This document shows positions 1 through 8,730 of a DNA stretch of 21,127 bases, one piece after another (the first letter of the stretch is position 1; each line of letters starts with the position of its first letter). The notes under the pieces are model-generated. The model had not been told where the DNA came from, did not search any database, and worked only from the letters and a program-made list of their open reading frames with translations. The DNA is from Dicyema japonicum (lineage: Eukaryota; Dicyemida; Rhombozoa; Dicyemidae): assembly GCA_011109175.1 (NCBI GenBank), contig RDEW01000079.1, forward strand, positions 140,163-161,289. Reading direction: 5' to 3'. Both the position numbers and the translations under genes were made by a program.

Positions 1-276
1 AAAAAAATTTCAACTAAAATAAATTTTATTTTTTATTAATTATTGTTTAATTATCTTAATTATTAATGGCAAACCTATACATTCACTTGAATCAATTAAC
101 AGCATGATCAGAAACTTTCCTATGAAGAAAAAAACTATTGATGATTATTTTCATTAATTTTTTTAAATAATTTGAGAATTTCTTAACTTTTTTACAATTT
201 TAAATTATTTAATTTTTGAATAATTAATCATAATTCAATTACGTATATAATTTTCAATTTTTGGTAAACAACCGGA
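1..276. other. AT-rich sequence, no gene seen
   Basis: Very AT-rich sequence with homopolymer runs and no coding signal that I can recognise on either strand. It resembles the other intergenic stretches of the window. Confidence 0.6.
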
Positions 277-364
277 AGTGCAAAACCTCTATTGCTCGCC
301 AAATTCTAAATCTCGCCACGATTTGGTCGGTCCCAAAAAATGGCGAGATTTAGAGGTTTGACTG
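277..364. mobile_element. MITE-like element with mariner/pogo-type ends
   Basis: The right end, read on the minus strand, begins CAGTCAAACCTCTAAATC and then runs through a CTCGCCA block. The left end on the plus strand carries CAAAACCTCTATTGCTCGCC. The two ends are an imperfect inverted repeat of about 24 bp, and the right end is followed directly by TA (365-366). CAGT-type termini next to TA are typical of Tc1/mariner/pogo transposons. The whole unit is under 90 bp, so it is a non-autonomous relic. A similar unit lies near 13765. Confidence 0.5.
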
Positions 365-690
365 TAGTGGGAAATTTAGGAGATCATTGAATTTCCTATT
401 AATGAAAGTCTCTGAACGGCGATAAAGAAAATTTAGCTTGTAACCCGAACTTGTAAGTTCATTAAATTCATTGAAAATCGAATTCGTTGTTAAAAATCGA
501 AAAAATGACAAATTAAGAAAATAAGATCAACCAGAAAAATTTTGTCTAAAATTTTGTAGTATCTCAATAGTTTAAATTTCAACGTTTTATAGTAATAGAA
601 TAAACAAAGATTCAAAAATTAGTTTATTTAAAGTAAAAAAATGCTAAATATAAATTTATAGGGTTTTACTAGCTTTAAAGTCATTAAACT

Positions 691-765
691 TCAGAGCATT
701 AACGTTTATGTAAGCAAGCATTAACGTTTCAGAGCATTGAAGTTATGTAAGCAAGCATTAACGTT
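691..765. repeat. Two-copy tandem repeat, 38/37 bp
   Basis: TCAGAGCATTAACGTTTATG opens a 38-bp unit (691-728) that also contains GTAAGCAAGCATTAACGTT. It is followed at once by a 37-bp copy (729-765) with a few changes in its middle. This looks like a local slippage duplication; no function is implied. Confidence 0.75.
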
Positions 766-929
766 TTCCGGAAATTAACTAAAAGTTGTGTTAGAGTAAG
801 AGCTTTATATGAACACAAAAAGAAATGCAATATCCGTTTCAACAAAAAAACTAATTGTGGAACATTCATACATGATTAGTTTGGTTGATGATAATTAACA
901 CTATCAAATTTAAAGGACATGTGTTTTTC

Positions 930-1210
930 TGAATATAGGATAAATACCAGTCTGAGTACAATTAATAGATGTCTTTGAGATTTTTCTTTAAATGTGGAAA
1001 CGTTTAAAAAATGTCTGATAAAACTCAAAGAAATCTGCTGTAAAATTTATGATATGACGAATCCATTATTTATAATGGATTAATATTGAATATCTACCAC
1101 CCTACTCTCCTTTCTTAAATCCCATTGAGAGTATATTTTCTGTATGGAAGCATCTTGTTATTTCTGAAAATGTCAACAGCGAATTGAAGCTTGAAAAAGT
1201 TCAATACTGA
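930..1210 (+). pseudogene. DDE (Tc1/mariner/IS630-type) transposase remnant
   Basis: The tail reads IEYLPPYSPFLNPIESIF followed by SVWK (from 1085), the conserved block around the last catalytic acidic residue (the E of NPIE) of DDE_3/Tc1-mariner transposases. The frame stays open to TGA at 1208-1210. Upstream, LFIMD (about 1064-1080) matches the hydrophobic strand ending in the second catalytic Asp, but the residues joining it to IEYLPP are lost. STINRCL near 955-975 looks like the helix-turn-helix of the same family. Stops and deletions show the gene is dead. Family placement is good; the exact superfamily is uncertain. Confidence 0.7.
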
Positions 1211-1398
1211 ATATGTCGCGAGCCGAGAGTGAAACCGAGCCAAGGGTGAAACCATGACAGGTGTCATAACACTGACAGCCGTCATAAGTCGCCATAAAAT
1301 AATAATCCACGTTAAAATAATTACTTTGGTCTAATGGCCCATACCAGGATGTTTGTTGAACATGATCCAGACTAAAACTTGCTGAAATCCATCCTTGT

Positions 1399-2210
1399 GT
1401 GCAAGACGTGGATATCTCGAAAGCTAGAAAGTTCCGACTAAAAAAGAAAGCTGGAAATTTCATTCTTATTGACGGAAAGTTGCGAAATACTAATCGATTT
1501 CGCAAGCTTGTTATTGCTTTAACAAGCACAGAAGAAATGAAAATTATTGCTCAAGAAATCCACGAAACAAACCATTGTGAGCATAATGCTCTGGATGCAC
1601 TTTGCAGAAGGAGATTTTTCGTAATCAAGCAAAATATCATTCGTCAAGTCGTAAGTGAGTGCAATATATACAATTTTGCTGTGCCACTGAAACAGTATGA
1701 CGATTCGAGTCATATTGTCGCTGATTTACCTAATGAAAGGTTTCAAGTCGATTTGATTGATCCTAAACGGTTTAAACTTTAATAGTTATTATTGTAGATT
1801 TGAGAATCAAAATGATCATTTTTCTTGGTTATTGTCTGTAGTAGATATATATTCAAAATATGCATTCACCATAGGGTTGCCAACTGTCCCGGAATTGACG
1901 TCCGGAGTCCCGTGTCCCGGGCTGAGTCATTTATGTCCCGGAATTCGATGATAGCTGGTGAATTTCACCAGGAACCTACTGAACAAAAGTGGAAGAGAAA
2001 TTGCCAATAAATTAGAAGAAATTTTCATGGATCACGAGCCTTGTAAATACTTGCAATGACACGGGGTTCAAGAATCACCATAATGCCACGAAGTTCAAGA
2101 ATTACCATATCAAAAAACTCTGTCAAGAGTACAGAATTAATTCAAATTCATGGACGACCCAACATCCCCAAAGTCAAGGGATTTTTGAAAGATTCAATCA
2201 GAGAAAGATG
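1399..2210 (+). pseudogene. Integrase (H2C2 zinc finger plus DDE core) of a Ty3/gypsy- or Ginger-like element, broken
   Basis: The first 127 codons hold the H2C2 zinc-binding domain. The histidines lie in IHETNHCEHNALD and the cysteine pair is degenerate (SECNIYN, second Cys replaced by Tyr). The catalytic core begins with FQVDLID, then after a frameshift continues FSWLLSVVDIYSKYAF (about 1820-1870). A GC-rich insert interrupts it at about 1876-1973. The core resumes with NKSGREIANKLEEIF, a second-Asp region NDTGFKN (near 2055), and the QSQGIFERFNQ block carrying the catalytic Glu (near 2170-2205). The order matches retroviral-type integrases as found in Ty3/gypsy elements and Ginger transposons. 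At least three frame breaks make it nonfunctional. No protease, RT or LTR is visible beside it. Confidence 0.75.
1876..1973. mobile_element. GC-rich insert interrupting the integrase
   Basis: About 98 bp sit between YSKYAFTI and LLNKSGREIA, where integrases have no extra domain. The insert is much more GC-rich than its surroundings, contains TGTCCCGG three times and ends in a 17-bp palindrome, CTGGTGAATTTCACCAG. It begins GGGTTGCCAACTGTCCCGGA. These traits suggest a short mobile or satellite-like insertion. I cannot name the family, and the ends are approximate. Confidence 0.4.
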
Positions 2211-2214
2211 ATTT

Positions 2215-3175
2215 ATTTAAACCTAAATGAGGGAAGAAAAGCGTTTTGGAATTAACTTAATCGGCAAGCAAGCCGAATAGAACAGCTGTTACCACGCACA
2301 CGACCAACAGGATCCTCTGCATTAGGAAAGTACATTTCTTAGTAGCCTTTGAGCGTAATGAAAAGAGGTCGCCAAGTTTTTTCAGATAATTAACTGTCTT
2401 TGCGCCAAAACACACGAAGTCTCAACAACAATTGGCCATAACCAAAAAACCGTATAACAAGCGATGATATTTCTAATTTTTGAGAATTGAAATAAGGCAG
2501 GGTCCGGATCAATATCTGCAAGTTTATCACAAAGAGAAGAAAAGGCATTTCTCTTGGAATTAAGAATACGAATGACGGATTGGTCGTGGATCGGAGCACC
2601 CAAGATTTCGAGATCAACAGTAGAAGTATTCCCTCAGTTCGGGGCAAAAGGCCTCGAAACTAAACAAAATGTTTTCAAAGCTGACACGATCGATGTTAAG
2701 ATTTACAATTTGAGAGAATTAATTTCGAAACCAATGGATGACAAAACGGGGATTAGAGATTCCCAAGTCGTTTAGCAAAATATCGGGCGGACCACCGATA
2801 GTAACAATCATCCAAATACCAAATATTAAGAGGCGACGTATTTCTTACGGGCAACAAAATCTACGGAAAGGGTAAACAATAATGGACCCCATGGATCGCT
2901 ATGCTGCACACCACAAGAAGAAGAAATAAGGAATCACCCGCCAAAGGCTCGGGTACCCATATGAAAGAAAAACAAATAGCAGCAATGAAGGAAATTCTGT
3001 CTTTACAAACCTCAAGTAGATGCTTTCTGTTGAGAGAATTGAACGCAGTCTTAACATCCAATTTTAATAATAGCCGGGGCTGTTCAGAGAGACGATTTCA
3101 ATAAATACCGTTATGCGTGGACCGAGACCTCGCACCCCAGACACGCCAACTGAATGGGATGGATTTCGGTTACTA
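2215..3175 (-). pseudogene. Reverse transcriptase core (3' half) of a non-LTR retrotransposon
   Basis: Read on the minus strand, the RT motifs appear in order. PIQLACLGCEVSVHA lies just before motif A, then LDVKTAFNSLNRKHLLE (motif A, catalytic Asp), SSCGVQHSDPWGPLLF (motif B region, after a frameshift) and NIWYLDD (motif C, the YxDD catalytic box). A thumb-like region follows, LGAPIHDQSV ... IRNIIACYTVF. Several frameshifts and stops are present. The motif style fits elements whose linker reads GVDGLRP, as in the plus-strand half next door, so both halves probably come from one insertion. The 3' end fades near 2215, where it abuts the integrase remnant. Confidence 0.75.
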
Positions 3176-3179
3176 ATAG

Positions 3180-3975
3180 ATGGAATTACCAGCTTGTGTA
3201 CCCGACTTTTGCAAACAAACGACGGAAAACGTTCCCGACGGAAATAGGCCTAATGCCGCCGTCTTTTTCGTTCGCAATTATCGAGCTTCCTATCGAATTC
3301 CCATCAGAATTCCCAGATCTGCCCGTTTTTCTGCGGCGAAGGCTTTAATAGAGTCGGTCATTTGTGACCAAACCATTCCGAATTGGAACCGATTGTTCTG
3401 CTTTGCAATATTTGCCCTCGCCTCCCCAGTTCAGGTTTCGTGCTGGAACAAATCCCTTTCCTCTTCCATCAAAGGAAAGATAAATAAGTTCATGAAGGAA
3501 TCCTTCATTCTGCCTCCTCTTATGGGCAAGTCAAAAAAATCAACTCCAACCATTCCTAAAGACAACTCCATTCGGTTACGCAAACGCATCAACTCCTGCT
3601 TAATGGCGCAAGACGTCGGTTCTGGGGTCCGTATTCTTTCATCTTCCGATTCCGTCCGCACCATTACTCCGGATGTAGTCAAAATTCTCAGCTCTAAGCA
3701 CCCGACTGGGAATGTGCCTAACTTTTGTGCCCAAACTCCTGAGGGGGTCACGATTGCTTCTTCGTCTGTCCAACAACTTCTGTTTGCTCTGAAATCGTTC
3801 AGAGTCAATAGTAGTAGTGGTGTTGATGGTCTCCGTCCCATTCACTTAATCGACCTCATTTCCGATACTGCCGAGGCTGGAAACCGTCTTTCACAATCTA
3901 TCACCAAGCTATTTAACTTATTTTTCCGCAGGGATATATCTGAGCATGCTAGATTGCTTTTCTTCCCTGACAAGG
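3180..3975 (+). pseudogene. Upstream half of the same retrotransposon (linker and RT N-terminus), inverted
   Basis: An open frame of about 265 codons carries SARFSAAKALIES, QQLLFALKSFRVNSSSGVDG, GLRPIHLIDLIS and ITKLFNLFFRRDISEHARLL then FFPDK. This is the conserved region just upstream of the catalytic palm in a class of non-LTR retrotransposon RTs. The frame is open until the N at 3976. The half is divergent from the catalytic half at 2215-3175 and abuts it within about 5 bp. Only about 40 residues of the expected RT lie between the end of this half and the start of the other. No intact start or N-terminal DNA-binding domain can be recognised. Confidence 0.7.
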
Positions 3976-3976
3976 N
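3976..3976. other. Single N, probable contig join
   Basis: One ambiguous base lies exactly where homology to the inverted RT half stops and a different retrotransposon begins. It is likely a scaffold join, so the adjacency of 3975 and 3977 is not proven. Confidence 0.7.
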
Positions 3977-5032
3977 GCTTGCCACAAACGACGTGGCACG
4001 GACAAAGAGAAAACTCTGTCGGGGAGTCCGTGAATATATATAATCAAATCGACTACATTATATGCCGAAAGTCTGATAAACACGTTTTAAATCATGCACG
4101 TTCTACCAGGGACAACAACACATCTTCATTGCAAAACTTTGTGTAAAAAACACCTGACTGGGAAAAAATACATTGAAAACGCGAAGAAGGCGAGACAAAG
4201 ACCCGATGTATACTTTCAGACAGAAAAATTGTGGTTAAAGCCCACCTGTAAAGCTAAATATCACGAACAAATCAAGACTTTTATGAAGAAAACCGCACCG
4301 GAATAATCAGTACGAACTCTGTGGGACCAAACAAAAAGGTAATTCCAAATCGGCCAATATTGTGTTGGAGTCTGAAATTATCACGCCCTATAATTGGATC
4401 ACCACCCGAACGTGCCAAATATGGCAAAGCATTGCAGAGAGCTATGGCTAAAAGCGGCAAACACGTCAGACGAGAATAAAAAAAGTGCTTAATATCCAAC
4501 AAAGGGAACTAAAGTGGAAAATCAAAAAATGAACAGAAAACACCACGGGAAAATTATATCCCTATTTAAAGATGTAGGAATGCCTAAAAGGACAAACACC
4601 TTCACATCAAACTCAAAGATGGAAAATTGTGGTAACTGGAAGAAAAAGCAGACGATTGATTGCACGCACTTCGAAACACTATTGAATAAAGAAAATAAGG
4701 ACCTTCCCCCTTTCCAAAAATAACAAAGGCGTAAAAATCCCAATCACAATAGAAGAGGTGAAATTAACTTGAAAATAAACTGAGAACAACAACCTGAGCT
4801 CCTAAAATATGTGCCAAAAAAACTTAGCGACACAATTGCAAAAACCCTTAATGACATCTTTGAAACTAACACATCTAGGAATTGGAAATGGATTATTAAT
4901 ACCCATACAAAAACCGAACAAATCAAAAGGACCAGTAGAAAATCTCCGCCCGATGATACTTCTGAATTCGATACGCAAGGTGCTGGCAAACATTGCACTA
5001 AGCCGAGTCGCCCTGCTGTCAATATATCTCTG
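3977..5032 (+). pseudogene. Second non-LTR retrotransposon: endonuclease end, linker and RT start
   Basis: QIDYIICRKSDKHVLNHARS (near 4048-4105) resembles the late part of an APE endonuclease, in which the D of IDYI belongs to the family core. A lysine-rich linker follows, including the open frame at 4514-4723. After a frameshift come PKKLSDTIAKTLNDIFETNT and GLLIPIQKPNKSKGPVENLR then PMILLNSIRKVLANIALSR, the first conserved RT block (KP...NLRPI.LL). The RT is cut off at about 5032, before any catalytic motif. Frame breaks and stops show it is dead. The clade is not settled; it differs from the GLRP-type element at 2215-3975. Confidence 0.65.
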
Positions 5033-5490
5033 TGAGATCCTCCCATCTGATCACAACCCCATTTTGATTGAAATTGAACTACAAATCACCACGGGATATT
5101 AAAAAAGAAGACATTTATCAAATACAGGCATCGGAGATGGGATGAGTATCAACTACTTACGGAACAATCCTTCCTAAACTGCCTCTTCGTTTAATTCATT
5201 GGAATCTGCTTTAGAATTCTTTAACACTTGCATCAAAGCAGCAGATAAGAAATGTTCTTCGAGGATTCATTGAGGCTTTCTCCTGTATTCACGGAGAGAT
5301 CATCGATTGCATACACAAGATACGTAAATTCAAGAGAAAATCAGATGTGACTTATCAATAAGACCGCTAGAATAATACAAATAGCAAGCTCATTTCATAT
5401 CAGAAAAACTGTAAAATGGAACTCTTTCATCTCGTCTATTGATTCAAGGGCAAAAACAAATTCCAAAAGATTTAATCAGACAATCACAAG
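5033..5490 (+). pseudogene. APE endonuclease tail and linker of a retrotransposon, out of order
   Basis: Immediately after the RT fragment comes LPSDHNPILIEIEL (5040-5080). SDH is the invariant catalytic triplet near the end of APE endonucleases. Next, with frameshifts, come KTFIKYRHRRWDEYQLL and SFNSLESALEFFNTCIKAAD (near 5190-5250). The same order is seen on the minus strand at 10506-10949 (TDHNPILIKI, KTYINYKRGKWDSF, SFDAAVAFFTNTLLSADKK), so both are copies of one family. A linker with INKTARIIQ and KWNSFISSID follows to about 5490. Endonuclease after RT is the reverse of the normal order, so the junction near 5032 joins two separate fragments. Confidence 0.65.
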
Positions 5491-5492
5491 GT

Positions 5493-5822
5493 ACAATATC
5501 TATCTGTTTCAAGGTATCGTGGAAAGGTTTAAACAATCTTTGAGACGAAATCTTTCAAAGCTGAAGAGTAAACAATCAACTAAAAACTTGATCCAATTTA
5601 TTAAACGAAGCACTTTTATATATAACAAAACTATTCATTCTTCTATAAACGAAACACCATTTAAAAAACTGAGAGGAGTTTCTGATATAAACACCGTCAT
5701 TCATAAGTATGAAAGTTTTTTTTAATTTTTTTTGAATTTCAAAGAAAGTAAGATGATTTCACTGTCATCTGAGGATTTGGATATAGAAAATATTTTAGAA
5801 GTTTCAAATGAATTTGTATAAA
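5493..5822 (+). pseudogene. Integrase C-terminal fragment
   Basis: QGIVERFKQSLRRNLSKLK leads into NLIQFIKRSTFIYNKTIHSS and INETPFKKLRG. This is the last part of a retroviral-type integrase core (ERF helix with the catalytic Glu, then the YN..H.S....P block). A stop comes at about 5723. A further in-frame-looking stretch, MISLSSEDLDIENILEVSNE, ends near 5820 in another frame and may be the original C-terminus. It starts at the same motif where the 1399-2210 integrase ends but differs in sequence, so it belongs to another copy. Confidence 0.6.
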
Positions 5823-6228
5823 GTATGCTAAATAATTTTCTATTAATTTTTTCTCCGCCGAATTTAAATTGTCGTATGTTAAACGGATGAATAAAAATGA
5901 ATGTTTAATTATAACTGTTTATGCTTAACTTCACATGACGTTGCTTCTTCTTTGCGTTTCACTTTTTTCGCTGCTTCTCTGCATATTGTTATCTATTTAA
6001 TGCCTTTTGTTATCTATTAATGTGATAGTTATCTATATAATTGGTGTGTTTGTGCACCAAAAACTCCCCTAGCTCAGAATAACAAAATAAAAACAAAGAA
6101 GATACCACAAAATCCTAGAAAATAAAACTCCAAAAATTTAAAAAATTATAACAAAAAATAAAAAAATTATATCAAAAAAACTAAATAAAATACAAAAAAT
6201 TATAAAAAAAAGTTTTTTGGCTTATTTT
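5823..6228. other. AT-rich sequence, no gene seen
   Basis: Mostly A/T with long runs of A around 6080-6220. No motif or exon-like stretch could be supported. Confidence 0.55.
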
Positions 6229-6310
6229 TAGAGAGCGAGTGCTTTTCACATGGACAGCTGTACGGACGACAAACATCGTTTATCAACAGGTGTTATTTAA
6301 ACTTGTGATT
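6229..6310 (+). pseudogene. Helitron-type PIF1 helicase C-terminal remnant
   Basis: ECFSHGQLY is readable at about 6237-6264. FSHGQLYVA.SR is motif VI of the PIF1-like helicase of Helitrons. One frame over and shortly after, TTNIVYQQVLFKL resembles the usual last residues of these proteins (NIVY..VL). The roughly 30 residues normally between the two blocks are missing or scrambled, so this is a short, internally deleted tail. A small stem-loop-capable stretch (CCAC...GTGG, about 6331-6345) lies downstream, as Helitron ends often have, but no terminal CTRR could be fixed. Confidence 0.45.
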
Positions 6311-7055
6311 GAATCACAGCTGACATGTAGCCACCATTCGTGTGGGACGCGACAAAATAAATTATAAAGAAATAGATAATAAATAATAAGGAGATTAAAA
6401 ATTTATATTTTGCAGGAATTGAATAAAATTTTGATCAAGACTAAACATCCAAGAAAATAAAGTCTATAAATTATAAAATATAATAAAATGAGTGTATAGA
6501 ATAGAAACGTAAAACAAATCTTAAAAAATGCATTCAATTGATCTTAAATTGTCAATAAAATCGACACAATTTAACTTGTAAAATAACTTTTTTCAAGATA
6601 TTTTACATGTCCACAATATTTAATCTGCAATAAAATGCATTTACAAATTTATCTTTAAAAAAAGGTTGAATAAAAAATGATAATAGAAATTCGAAAACAT
6701 TAACAGCACACCAACAGAACAGCGTTCAAAACATGCTAATGAAAATAATTCGATATTTTTATTTATTCAAAAAAATAAATATTTATAGAAAATATATAAG
6801 TTAAAATTCGAATATTGATCATATAAGTCGATTTCTGAATAACTTTTAAAATAAGAGCTGAAAATCTACGCTGGACCATTACCATATACTCATGACAGCC
6901 AGAAATAGCATTTTTGTGTCTCCTAATATCAATAATATTCTCATTGATTTGCTGGAATATAACCTGGTTCACATAAATGTCAAATCATTTGCAACGTTTG
7001 TCGATTTAGAAATTATGTACCAATTATAAAAATTAATTCATAAAATTCGACATTG
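6311..7055. other. AT-rich sequence, no gene identified
   Basis: Very AT-rich. One minus-strand open frame at 6763-6972 (69 codons) has no recognisable motif and biased composition, and I do not call it a gene. No RNA gene is visible. Confidence 0.5.
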
Positions 7056-7125
7056 TTGACACGATAGCTCAATGATTAGCATTCATTGTGATTTAACCAT
7101 TTTTGTGTTCATTTGATCCAATTTA
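7056..7125 (+). repeat. tRNA-like relic (possible tRNA-derived SINE head)
   Basis: GATAGCTCAATGATTAGCA matches a pol III A box in a tRNA D-arm context. About 35 bp later TGTTCATTTGATCC is a degenerate B box (consensus GGTTCGANTCC). Spacing is about right, but acceptor and T-arm pairing are poor. It is best seen as a decayed tRNA or SINE head, not a working tRNA. Confidence 0.3.
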
Positions 7126-7256
7126 TATATTATTGATGCTTGCAAAATCAAAAATTCACCAAACTTTGCATATTAAAAATAGCTCATAACCATTTGTGTG
7201 TACAAAGATTATAGAATTTGTTTCAAAGACAACAAAATTCAGACTAGCTAACTTTG

Positions 7257-7521
7257 CTAGCCATTTGAGCTCTTTGAAAAATTAGATACAATTAAATTTA
7301 CCTTGGATCTTTATGAATGAATTTAATACTTACCTACACACCGTTCGCATCATAGTAAATCTAGAAACAATTTCTGATTCATCTAATTTTTGTTGGCAAA
7401 ATGTTGTCAAACGATCTATTATAGCATCTAAAAATCCTTACCAACGGAAATTTTATGTTTCTTAGACAACTTGTGGAGGTTAAGAAAATGCCCTTTTGAG
7501 CACTTCGCTGTCGTTAAACAT
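7257..7521 (-). CDS. Possible unidentified small gene with a micro-intron
   Basis: On the minus strand an ATG (7521-7519) is followed by MFNDSEVLKRAFS, then, through uncertain joins, HKLSKKHKISV and DAIIDRLTTFCQQKLDESE then IVSRFTMMRTVCR. A canonical donor GTAAGT follows at 7333, and a 25-nt intron ends in AAAG at 7309. The next exon reads SKVNLIVSNFSKSSNG and stops at 7257. The 33-residue run ending in TMMRTVCR is free of stops in AT-rich DNA, and the intron size fits the other genes in the window. Upstream joins need a frame change near 7430. I do not recognise the family; it could be a chance reading or a decayed gene. Confidence 0.25.
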
Positions 7522-7988
7522 AATTTACAAAATAACTTATGTTATTATTTAATTGAAATTCTTTAGGAAATTCGTTGACAATTAATGTTGCTTTAGTTAG
7601 AGAGATGGCAGAGGAAAAAAGGTTTAAACTACATGCTGCTAAATATTTAATTAATAGTAAAATAATAATTTGTTGAAAAAATGAAACAATTAAGGTAAAT
7701 TAGCCTTAAAATTTATTTTTTAACTTTATTATTTTTGAAAATACAGTAAACTCGGATTCGAAAATTTTGCCGTTTCAAGAGAGTTGTTTATCGATTTTTA
7801 ATTATTTTTTTATGAACACATGACAAATTTTTTATTATAAAAATCAGTAATTTTACTTTTTATCTAGATTTTCTTAGTTTTTTACAAATATTTTTCAACG
7901 TGTTTAAAGTTTCCATGTCTATCACATTCACATTAAAATAGTTACTATGAAATGAAAAATGAGTGAAAAAATATTGAACCCATTAATG
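7522..7988. other. AT-rich sequence, no gene supported
   Basis: A minus-strand open stretch around 7520-7690 contains SLTKATLIVNEFPKEFQLNN but has no start or family match. At 7743 TACAGTAAACTCGGATTCGA looks like one end of a TA-flanked mariner-type MITE; no partner end was found. Confidence 0.45.
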
Positions 7989-7989
7989 N
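7989..7989. other. Single N, probable contig join
   Basis: The ambiguous base lies 63 bp outside the left arm of the large inverted repeat. With the N at 13032 it brackets the inverted-repeat block as one contig-like segment. Confidence 0.7.
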
Positions 7990-8033
7990 GTTTTTTTGGG
8001 CAATAAAAAGAATTCAATTCAAAAAATCTAAAA

Positions 8034-8730
8034 TTATGTATTTCTAAATTGACGATGAAAAGCGTCAAAAATCTGGCTAGCCTTTGTGGTTCCCAACCCC
8101 TGACACAAACTGAGTTGTTCCACACTAGCCTGAGCAATGCCCTCCAAGTCGGTAAAGAAATTAAGTAGAGTTTTGGCATCAGTCTTATTGACTCCCTTAA
8201 TCGCAGTCAACACATCGATCACCAAGCAAATACAACAGAAGATTACTGCGGTGTGTACGTCTTCTGCTTTTTTTGGCATAATTATCCCCGGAGGCTTTTT
8301 TTCAAATATTTTATAAGTCTAGACATAGCGGGCAGCCTCCTCCGAACTAAAGTATGGCGATTATTCTGACCTCCAGCAAACGATCATGCTAAAATCGGCC
8401 AATATCGATATTTGAGCCAACTCCGACAAGGCCGAGTCCGGATCGTCCTATCACGTGTTGCCCAATGAGAACCGAGTCGATTTTGACTAGCAAGACTTTA
8501 ATTTTGAATCCTCTCTCGACAGAGTTGATTCTCTGATGGATATATCGGCGTCTTCCCATGTGAAAGCGGAGACTTAAATATAAAATGCAAGTGCTGGGGG
8601 GAATCACGTAGTCTGCGGAGATTGCCTGATACTCCCAAGGCACGGCTGTGATGTAGTTCAGCAGGGGATTGCCACATCTTCAATATCAGACAGCTTCAAT
8701 TACTTGGTTGTGATTCACGTGGATACTCAT
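8034..8730 (-). CDS. ERCC1: DNA excision repair protein ERCC-1 (left copy)
   Basis: ERCC1 is the non-catalytic partner of the XPF nuclease in nucleotide excision and crosslink repair. The gene reads from ATG (8730) to TAA (8034). The central domain shows VPWEYQAISADYVIPPSTC and YLSLRFH, then VLLVKIDS. Next come DDPDSALSELAQISILADF and SMIVCWSSEEAARYVQTYK. The C-terminal double helix-hairpin-helix has GVNKTDAKTLLNFF and LSLCQGLGTTKASQIFDAF. Three micro-introns (8678-8703, 8448-8472 and 8347-8370; 26, 25 and 24 nt) must be removed for this reading. A further 24-nt block (8223-8246) has no counterpart in the family and ends in TG, not AG. Without it the product is about 198 residues against 297 in human; the poorly conserved N-terminus is absent. 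An extra base at about 8676 shifts the frame in this copy. The C-terminus is complete. Confidence 0.85.

Noticed and set aside
3431-3841. 136-codon minus-strand open frame
   Set aside because: It is the antisense of the retrotransposon pre-palm half, which has clear family motifs on the plus strand.
6763-6972. 69-codon minus-strand open frame
   Set aside because: No recognisable motif, no splice context and biased AT-rich composition; not enough to call a gene.
7427-7440. 14-nt GT...AG segment as an intron
   Set aside because: It would link two readings in the minus-strand candidate gene, but it is well below the 22-28 nt range of the supported introns; a one-base indel explains it as well.
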